Shown here in pieces: positions 16,849 through 21,075 of a stretch of 21,075 bases of DNA (positions are counted from its first letter, which is position 1; each line of letters opens with the position of its first letter). The notes under the pieces were generated by a model, which saw nothing but the letters and a program-made list of their open reading frames with translations, did not search any database and was not told the DNA's origin. The DNA is from a virus, in IMG/VR virus record IMGVR_UViG_3300008448_009956, positions 1 to 21,075 of that record; one strand, given 5' to 3'. A program made the translations under genes and the position numbers.

Positions 16849-16971
16849 ATGTTTGAAGCAATTACACATGCATTAGGTCTTTGCGGAGACTCTCATCCTA
16901 CTTTGGTAGCTTTTTTGTTGGAATATCCACAAATAAATCATATCTTTAATTACATTAAAACATGGAGGTAA
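16849..16971 (+). CDS. Small hypothetical protein, 40 residues
   Basis: A short frame starting in an AGGTTATG context identical to that of several firm genes here, 17 bp after queD. It encodes MFEAITHALGLCGDSHPTL and then a hydrophobic, Tyr- and Ile-rich end. The LGLCGDSHP piece looks like a conserved motif rather than random translation, with Cys, Asp and His that could bind a metal. The good start context and tight fit between neighbours support it. A strong promoter candidate (16918-16948) lies inside the frame, which argues for caution. No function is assigned. Confidence 0.5.
   Translation: MFEAITHALGLCGDSHPTLVAFLLEYPQINHIFNYIKTWR
16918..16948 (+). promoter_or_regulatory. Candidate Bacteroidota-type promoter upstream of the queE pair
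   Basis: TTGG at 16918-16921, preceded by TG, stands 19 bp before TATCTTTA at 16941-16948. This is among the best matches in the window. Transcription would start near 16954, about 20 bp before the ATG at 16975, and would cover the small Lys-rich gene and queE. It lies within a 40-residue reading frame. Confidence 0.5.
16964..16968 (+). promoter_or_regulatory. Shine-Dalgarno-like GGAGG, unusual for this window
   Basis: GGAGG ends 6 bases before the ATG at 16975, ideal spacing for a classical ribosome-binding site. Most other starts here lack one and use A/T-rich contexts, so this is an exception. It also encodes the last residues of the upstream 40-residue frame. Confidence 0.5.
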
Positions 16972-16974
16972 ACT

Positions 16975-17202
16975 ATGAAGTGTTTAAAAAACTCAAAAAC
17001 AGGTACTATTATTCGTGTACCTGATCAGCAAGCAAATCAAATGACTGGTTCAACTTGGAAGTATGTTTCTAAGACTGAATGGAAAGAATCGAATCGTTCT
17101 AGTAAAGAAGAGGTAGTTTCTGAAGAACCTGAAAAAAAGAAGAATCAAAAACAAGACCTGCCCGATAACGGAAAGAAATTTGTAAAAACAAGAAAGAAGT
17201 AG
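16975..17202 (+). CDS. Small hypothetical Lys-rich protein
   Basis: A 75-residue protein with a short ordered-looking N terminus (MKCLKNSKTGTIIRVPDQQA, then TWKYVSKTEWKE) and a charged, probably disordered C-terminal half rich in Lys, Glu and Ser. The VSKTEWKES ending of the ordered part recalls small phage proteins that act as adaptors, but no family is recognised. It lies 3 bp before queE and shares its candidate promoter. It has the only clear Shine-Dalgarno-like site in the window. No membrane segment or enzyme motif is visible. Confidence 0.6.
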   Translation: MKCLKNSKTGTIIRVPDQQANQMTGSTWKYVSKTEWKESNRSSKEEVVSEEPEKKKNQKQDLPDNGKKFVKTRKK

Positions 17203-17205
17203 TAT

Positions 17206-18042
17206 ATGAGTAAAATAGATCCAAATAAGCTTTTAATTTCTAGTGACTTCTACTCTGTCCAAGGTGAGGGTATCTCGTCTGGAGTGCCCTCCTACTTTGT
17301 TCGTTTAGGTATTTGCAACCTAACCTGCGGTATGAGTAGAGCGTTTGCTAATATGCTTGCTAAAGAACAGAAACTAGAAGACGGAGAAATATTCGTAGGT
17401 GATTTGCATGCTGAAGGTAAAGCAACCTGGACCTGCGACTCTACAAGTCAATGGATGTGGCGCGGTGAAGATAAAGAGTTTGAATACTTGATTAACCGCT
17501 GGAAAGAGCAAGGTATTTACGATGATATCCTAGAAGGTAATATTCATATTATCTGGACTGGCGGTGAACCAACAATCAAAGGACATCAAGAATCAATCGT
17601 CAAGTTTACTAACCATTGGCTAGGTCGACACCTAGATAACACTGTTAGACCATACTACGAAATAGAAACTAACGGTACAGTTTATATTGACGATAAGCTA
17701 TTCAAGATGCTCGATCAGATTAACTGCTCACCTAAACTATCTAACTCAGGAATGAGTGAAAAACAACGTATTGTTCCCGAAGCTATTAAACGTATAATGC
17801 AACATGGAAATTACCAATTCAAGTTTGTTATTTCGACTGAAGAAGATGTACAAGAACTTTTCCGTGACTTTGTCGTACCATTTAGCATACCGCTTTCCAA
17901 AGTGGTTTGTATGCCAGGACTAGACGATGTTAAAGACTTCGAAGAACGTACTCAATTCTGTTTGGAAATGGCTAAGAAGTATAAGTTCCGTGGATTGACT
18001 CGTTTGCATATTGCTGCTTGGAATAAAACGTTAAATGTATAG
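17206..18042 (+). CDS. queE: QueE-like 7-carboxy-7-deazaguanine synthase, radical SAM
   Basis: A 278-residue radical SAM enzyme that would contract 6-carboxy-tetrahydropterin to 7-carboxy-7-deazaguanine. Family marks include SVQGEG near residue 17, SYFVRLGICNLTC, the SAM-binding GGEP at 119-122, YEIETNGT, and SPKLSNSG. The cluster motif is split: C37-x3-C41 is followed by 35 residues before C77 in TWTCDS, whereas the common form is CxxxCxxC with CxWCDT. The extra ~33 residues (GMSRAFANMLAKEQK onward) look like a real insertion because reading is open and flanking motifs stay in frame. All three Cys are kept, so activity is plausible. It follows a small Lys-rich gene by 3 bp; QueD lies upstream and QueC downstream. 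Confidence 0.83.
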   Translation: MSKIDPNKLLISSDFYSVQGEGISSGVPSYFVRLGICNLTCGMSRAFANMLAKEQKLEDGEIFVGDLHAEGKATWTCDSTSQWMWRGEDKEFEYLINRWKEQGIYDDILEGNIHIIWTGGEPTIKGHQESIVKFTNHWLGRHLDNTVRPYYEIETNGTVYIDDKLFKMLDQINCSPKLSNSGMSEKQRIVPEAIKRIMQHGNYQFKFVISTEEDVQELFRDFVVPFSIPLSKVVCMPGLDDVKDFEERTQFCLEMAKKYKFRGLTRLHIAAWNKTLNV

Positions 18043-18045
18043 GTT

Positions 18046-18312
18046 ATGAATGACCGCAGATCATTTTTTAAAGGACTAGCAGCATTCGCTAGTGGAGTAG
18101 TAGCAGCTAAAGTAGCATCGTATACTCCAAAGAAAGAAGAACCAAAAGAAGTAATGATGGTATCTAGTACAATTACTCTTAAACATGGAGAGGAAGAATA
18201 TCATCCGCTTGTAGTAAAGAAAACAGACGCTGATGGAATGATATACGAACAGCCTAAAACTCCATTTCATATAGCTGGTGTAACACCTAAAATTAGAGAA
18301 GCAAACGTATAA
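18046..18312 (+). CDS. Small protein with a twin-arginine-type signal
   Basis: An 88-residue protein that begins MNDRRSFFKGLAAFASG, matching the Tat consensus (S/T)RRxFLK with R4 and R5. A moderately hydrophobic Ala-rich stretch (about 10-25) and a polar segment with several Lys follow. The remaining ~55 residues show no catalytic motif (VMMVSSTITLKHGEEEYHP and so on) and no Cys. If the signal works, the host Tat system would export it folded or anchor it in the membrane, which is unusual for a phage accessory protein. The gene starts 3 bp after queE in an AGGTTATG context. It could instead be a short N-terminally anchored protein; function unknown. Confidence 0.6.
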   Translation: MNDRRSFFKGLAAFASGVVAAKVASYTPKKEEPKEVMMVSSTITLKHGEEEYHPLVVKKTDADGMIYEQPKTPFHIAGVTPKIREANV

Positions 18313-18313
18313 T

Positions 18314-18457
18314 ATGAATAAAGAACAAGCAACAACAGCTTTACTTGAGCTTTACGAAAACCAGATTACGGACTTAACTGTAATGTCTAAAATTGAACTT
18401 GGTGATGATGTAATTAAAGAAATTAACCGACTAAAAACTATCATCACTAATAATTAG
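18314..18457 (+). CDS. Small hypothetical helical protein, 47 residues
   Basis: An ATG one base after the upstream stop, in an ATAATATG context like that of the Smr gene, opens a 47-residue frame. The product (MNKEQATTALLELYENQITD and then a Lys/Glu/Ile-rich end) is predicted to be mainly helical, with heptad-like spacing of Leu and Ile. No motif is recognised. Tight packing between neighbours and the Ile/Lys-rich composition typical of this window support it being real. Confidence 0.55.
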   Translation: MNKEQATTALLELYENQITDLTVMSKIELGDDVIKEINRLKTIITNN

Positions 18458-18474
18458 ACCCTAGAATTTATAAT

Positions 18475-18681
18475 ATGGAAGAGCTAGATCTTCACGGCTT
18501 GAAGCATAGTGAAGTAGAAGACCGAGTAGAAGATTTTATTTTAAGAGCTAATACTCCTTTTAAGATCATAACAGGTAATTCAGAGGAGATGAAACGGATA
18601 ACTTTACGACTGTTAGATCATTATGATTTTAAATTTTATAGCCCTGCACATAATGCAGGAGAAATAATCGTAACAGACTAG
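18475..18681 (+). CDS. Stand-alone Smr-domain protein
   Basis: A 68-residue protein that is essentially one Smr domain, the C-terminal domain of MutS2 and a nuclease or nucleic-acid-binding fold. The signature LDLHG is at residues 4-8, followed by a helix (HSEVEDRVEDFIL), the strand and loop FKIITGNS corresponding to the TGxG region, and a final AGEIIV strand. The canonical TGxG reads TGNS, so the second Gly is replaced. Stand-alone Smr domains occur in marine myoviruses; activity there is not established to my knowledge. It starts 17 bp after the preceding small gene and ends 3 bp before the epimerase. Confidence 0.75.
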   Translation: MEELDLHGLKHSEVEDRVEDFILRANTPFKIITGNSEEMKRITLRLLDHYDFKFYSPAHNAGEIIVTD

Positions 18682-18684
18682 ACT

Positions 18685-19524
18685 ATGCATGCATTAGTAA
18701 CAGGTGGGTGTGGATTTATAGGACATGCTTTATCTAAGGAGCTTGTTAAACGTGGATGGAAAGTCGACATTATGGATAATTTGTCTATAGGAAAAGAATC
18801 TAAACTTGCCGACGGGTGTAACTTTCTAGGAGGTGATATTAGAGCGATTGAGAATATTAAAGATTCTAACTATCAAGTAATTTTTCACTTAGCTGCTCTA
18901 AGCAGGATTCAACCCTCTTTTGAAAATCCACGACTTACTTTTTCTACAAACGTAGATGGAACTAGACAGGTAGTAGAGTACGCTATACGTAATAACTGTA
19001 AAGTAGTATACGCAGGCTCTTCTTCTCGACATCATAACCCTGAACTATCTCCTTATGCTATGACCAAACACATGGGAGAGGAGTGGATTAAGATGTATAA
19101 GAAAGTTTTTAAATTAAATGCAGAAATTACTAGATTTTATAACGTGTACGGTCCGGGTGAGTTAGTAGATTCTAATATGGCAGCAGTGATTGGACTGTGG
19201 CGTGCAGCTATTAAGAAAGGAGAGTCTATTAAGATTCACGGAGATGGAGAACAGCGTAGAGACTTTACGCACGTAGAGGATATTGTAGATGGATTAATTC
19301 GTGTAGCAGAAAGTGATGAGAAGCATGAAGATGCTTGGGAATTAGGTACAGGGACAAACTACTCTATAAACGAAGTTGCAGAAATGTTTGGCAATGTTAA
19401 AAAGGAGTATGTAGAGGATGTGCAGGGAAATTATAGAAAAACATTACGTCTTAACAACGATGCTATTGAAAGATTAAAATGGAATCCTCAAGATAGATTA
19501 AAAGATTATATTCATTCGTTATGA
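18685..19524 (+). CDS. NAD-dependent sugar epimerase/dehydratase
   Basis: A 279-residue extended short-chain dehydrogenase. The Rossmann motif GGCGFIG occupies residues 7-13 and an acidic residue follows the second strand (DIMDNLSIG). The active-site YxxxK is Y124-K128 in SPYAMTKH, with SSS upstream, and RFYNVYGPGE and GDGEQRRDFTHVEDIVDG are typical of nucleotide-sugar epimerases. It is shorter than the usual 310-340 residues, with a trimmed C-terminal substrate domain. The substrate cannot be read from sequence. Phage enzymes of this class may modify host surface sugars or supply sugars for phage glycans. It overlaps the next gene by 4 bp (ATGA). Confidence 0.8.
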   Translation: MHALVTGGCGFIGHALSKELVKRGWKVDIMDNLSIGKESKLADGCNFLGGDIRAIENIKDSNYQVIFHLAALSRIQPSFENPRLTFSTNVDGTRQVVEYAIRNNCKVVYAGSSSRHHNPELSPYAMTKHMGEEWIKMYKKVFKLNAEITRFYNVYGPGELVDSNMAAVIGLWRAAIKKGESIKIHGDGEQRRDFTHVEDIVDGLIRVAESDEKHEDAWELGTGTNYSINEVAEMFGNVKKEYVEDVQGNYRKTLRLNNDAIERLKWNPQDRLKDYIHSL

Positions 19525-19766
19525 TTAAAGAGTCTACAGTATTCTGGACCTGTAAATATTGCGGAAAAGATACTTCACATGTTGAAGCAGATTATTTGAG
19601 CGGATATAACCATTTAAGTTGCGTTTTAAAGTACGAAGTACAGTCTAAAGAAGTGAAACCTAAATACCTAAACATCCCGTTTGATTTGATTCATAACACA
19701 CCTAATGATTTCAAATTAGGAGAAAAAGTAAGACGATTATATTATGAGCAAAAAAACAACAGCTGA
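19521..19766 (+). CDS. Small zinc-type protein, CxxC and HxxC
   Basis: An 81-residue protein whose first half has C11-x2-C14 and H31-x2-C34 (WTCKYCGKDTSH then YNHLSC), a likely zinc site of treble-clef type as in many small DNA- or RNA-binding phage proteins. The second half is Lys/Tyr-rich with KYLNIPFDLIHNTPNDF and no further Cys. Function unknown. Its ATG overlaps the epimerase stop by 4 bp and its end overlaps the next gene by 23 bp, so translation of the three genes is probably coupled. Confidence 0.65.
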   Translation: MIKESTVFWTCKYCGKDTSHVEADYLSGYNHLSCVLKYEVQSKEVKPKYLNIPFDLIHNTPNDFKLGEKVRRLYYEQKNNS

Positions 19767-20001
19767 AGAGTATTACGAGGCTTTAGGTAACAGTGCCGGC
19801 ACTCTGTTTTATCTGAAACGCAAAAACGGATCTAAGACTGAGTTTGTTTTTGAAGCGCTAAATATTGATGCTAAGAAAAAAGATTTAACAATTAGGATAC
19901 TGAAGCGAGCTATGAACGATTCAGACTTCATAGCTTTTCCCGGTACTCCAGAGTTTTATGACTTTATTAACGAAGAAGTTGACGATTCAAAAAATAAATA
20001 G
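19744..20001 (+). CDS. Hypothetical protein, 85 residues
   Basis: Starts inside the end of the preceding zinc-type gene (23 bp overlap) in an ATTATG context. The product is mixed alpha/beta with a Lys-rich core (TLFYLKRKNGSKTEFVFEAL, then KKKDLTIRILKRAMND) and an acidic C terminus (NEEVDDSK). It has no Cys, signal or membrane segment. I do not recognise the family; the basic middle could bind nucleic acid, but this is only a guess. Gene packing and open length support it being coding. Confidence 0.6.
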   Translation: MSKKTTAEEYYEALGNSAGTLFYLKRKNGSKTEFVFEALNIDAKKKDLTIRILKRAMNDSDFIAFPGTPEFYDFINEEVDDSKNK

Positions 20002-20009
20002 TATATTTA
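19979..20009 (+). promoter_or_regulatory. Weak candidate promoter before the small membrane protein gene
   Basis: TTGA at 19979-19982, preceded by AG, stands 19 bp before TATATTTA at 20002-20009. Box and spacing are good, but the ATG at 20013 lies only 4 bases downstream, so transcription would begin at or just after it. If used, translation might start from the next in-frame ATG at 20040. Confidence 0.3.
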
Positions 20010-20012
20010 AAT

Positions 20013-20249
20013 ATGACCTTTACTGTAACTGAAACGCAAATGTACACCGCTGTCTTACTACTACTAATGGTATTACAAGTATATCAATACAGGCTAATTA
20101 AGAAATTAGAAAAGGATAATTCAGACATATGGGCACAGTTAGGTACTCTGGTAGCTAACCTCACTACTCAAATGCTACAGATGCAAAAAGATATTAATAG
20201 TAAACAAGATAAAACCTCCGGTTCAGAAGCTAATCGGAATACAAAATAA
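20013..20249 (+). CDS. Small single-pass membrane protein with helical cytoplasmic tail
   Basis: A 78-residue protein with one hydrophobic segment at about residues 10-27 (YTAVLLLLMVLQVYQY), followed by a charged boundary (RLIKKLEKD). A long amphipathic helix with Leu/Met/Ile spacing comes next (WAQLGTLVANLTTQMLQMQK), likely a coiled coil, and then a polar end. The shape fits a holin-like, spanin-like or superinfection-type phage membrane protein, but none can be claimed. An internal ATG at 20040 would give a protein starting directly with the membrane segment. It lies 11 bp after its neighbour and 29 bp before queC. Confidence 0.65.
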   Translation: MTFTVTETQMYTAVLLLLMVLQVYQYRLIKKLEKDNSDIWAQLGTLVANLTTQMLQMQKDINSKQDKTSGSEANRNTK

Positions 20250-20265
20250 TACGCTTCTAACTTTA
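20234..20265 (+). promoter_or_regulatory. Candidate promoter before queC
   Basis: TAACTTTA at 20258-20265 matches seven of eight positions of TAnnTTTG. The upstream box is only fair: TCGG at 20234-20237 with a 20 bp spacer. Transcription would start near 20271, about 8 bp before the queC ATG. The -33 side lies in the end of the membrane protein gene. Confidence 0.4.
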
Positions 20266-20278
20266 ATTTGTTTAAATA

Positions 20279-21075
20279 ATGAAAAAACAAGCAGTACTTT
20301 CGCTCAGTGGAGGGATGGATAGCTCCACTTTATTGCTTCATCTACTTGCCAACGGCTATGAAGTTACAGCATTATCTTTTGATTACGGACAAAAGCACAA
20401 AGTAGAACTTGAGCGTGCTACATCGTTGGTAGAGTATATCAATGATAGGATGTTCTACACCAGACAAGACAACTATGTAAAACATCAGATTATTAAGTTA
20501 GATGGATTACAACAACTCCTTAACTCAGCTCTTGTAACAGGCGGTAAAGACGTTCCTGAGGGACATTACGAGCAAGACAATATGAAAGAGACTGTTGTGC
20601 CTAACCGTAATAAGATTTTTAGCTCCCTTATACAAGCAGTAGCGTTGTCTATAGCAACTAAAGAAGAAAGACAACACGTCGCTATTGCACTAGGTATTCA
20701 TGCTGGCGATCACGCTATCTATCCTGACTGTAGACAAGAGTTTCGTGATGCTGATATGACAGCGTTTAAAATTGGAAACTGGGATTCAGATTTAGTTAAT
20801 TTCTATACTCCGTACCTTGCTATGAATAAGTTTGATATTCTTAAAGATGGAGAGGTATGCTGTGAAGAGCTAGGTTTGGACTTCAACGAAGTGTATAAAC
20901 GTACTAACACCAGTTATAAGCCGATTAAGCATTACTACCGTCCTGAAACAAACGCGTACAAGTGGTATTCTGATTATAAGTCTGCTGCGTCGGTAGAACG
21001 TATTGAAGCTTTTATTAAGCTAGAACGTCCCGATCCTGTAGAGTATGCTAATGAAACCGGACCTGTAAAATGGGA
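20279..21075 (+). CDS. queC: QueC-like 7-cyano-7-deazaguanine synthase, 3'-truncated by the window edge
   Basis: At least 265 residues of an ATP-dependent enzyme that would turn 7-carboxy-7-deazaguanine into preQ0; the frame is still open at the right edge. The PP-loop SGGMDSS at residues 10-16, SFDYGQKH, VVPNRNKIFSS and YPDCRQEF are diagnostic of QueC. The usual zinc site, a TWSCY segment followed by CxxCxxC, is replaced by RTNTSYKP and then KWYSDYKSAASVERIEAF. None of the expected four Cys is present, although ER.EAF after it is conserved. Typical QueC is about 220-235 residues, so a C-terminal extension is also present (LERPDPVEYANETGPVKW onward). It is the third preQ0 gene in the window. 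The start is the ATG in TTTAAATAATG. Confidence 0.85.
   Translation, partial: MKKQAVLSLSGGMDSSTLLLHLLANGYEVTALSFDYGQKHKVELERATSLVEYINDRMFYTRQDNYVKHQIIKLDGLQQLLNSALVTGGKDVPEGHYEQDNMKETVVPNRNKIFSSLIQAVALSIATKEERQHVAIALGIHAGDHAIYPDCRQEFRDADMTAFKIGNWDSDLVNFYTPYLAMNKFDILKDGEVCCEELGLDFNEVYKRTNTSYKPIKHYYRPETNAYKWYSDYKSAASVERIEAFIKLERPDPVEYANETGPVKW

Overview
This window looks like part of a contractile-tailed (myovirus-like) phage genome whose host is probably a member of the Bacteroidota. The phage assignment rests on baseplate proteins, including a very large hub protein fused to a lysozyme. It also rests on a T4-style replication and recombination set: gp32-like ssDNA-binding protein, UvsX, DenV, 5'-3' exonuclease and gp41/DnaB-like helicase. 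The host assignment is an inference from three signs. Most start codons lack a Shine-Dalgarno sequence and sit in A/T-rich contexts, often (A/G)GTTATG. Several genes are preceded by a GTTGG or GTTTG box followed 19-20 bp later by TAnnTTTA, which resembles the known Bacteroidota -33/-7 promoter. One gene encodes a DUF5522-type protein, a family I associate mainly with Bacteroidota. The DNA is A/T-rich, every supported gene is on the plus strand, and intergenic gaps are under about 90 bp.

Layout. Positions 2-7258 form the end of a late structural block: a left-truncated tail or baseplate protein, a gp53/LysM-like baseplate protein, a 1534-residue hub protein ending in a glycoside hydrolase 19 domain, and a further structural protein. 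A candidate promoter at 7261 marks the switch to DNA metabolism. Positions 7314-13855 hold a divergent polymerase-only family A DNA polymerase, an unknown protein, the gp32-like protein, UvsX, DenV, the exonuclease and the helicase. Next come a small protein with an internal duplication (13887-14198) and a compact B12-dependent class II ribonucleotide reductase (14287-16143).

The right part (16147-21075) is an accessory region. Its main theme is 7-deazaguanine synthesis: queD, queE and queC, the last running off the right edge. These are separated by small genes: DUF5522, a twin-arginine-signal protein, a stand-alone Smr domain, an NAD-dependent sugar epimerase/dehydratase, a CxxC/HxxC zinc-type protein and a small membrane protein with a predicted helical tail. 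All three queuosine-pathway enzymes differ from the textbook form at metal-binding positions: QueD has C16/Y33 in place of two His ligands, QueE has about 33 extra residues inside its cluster motif, and QueC lacks the usual zinc cysteines. GTP cyclohydrolase (FolE) and a base-inserting transglycosylase are not in the window. The pathway could therefore supply preQ0 or a derivative for phage DNA modification or for tRNA, but the window alone does not decide which.

No tRNA, CRISPR array, insertion sequence, integrase or convincing intrinsic terminator was seen. No stretch longer than 300 bases lacks a gene.
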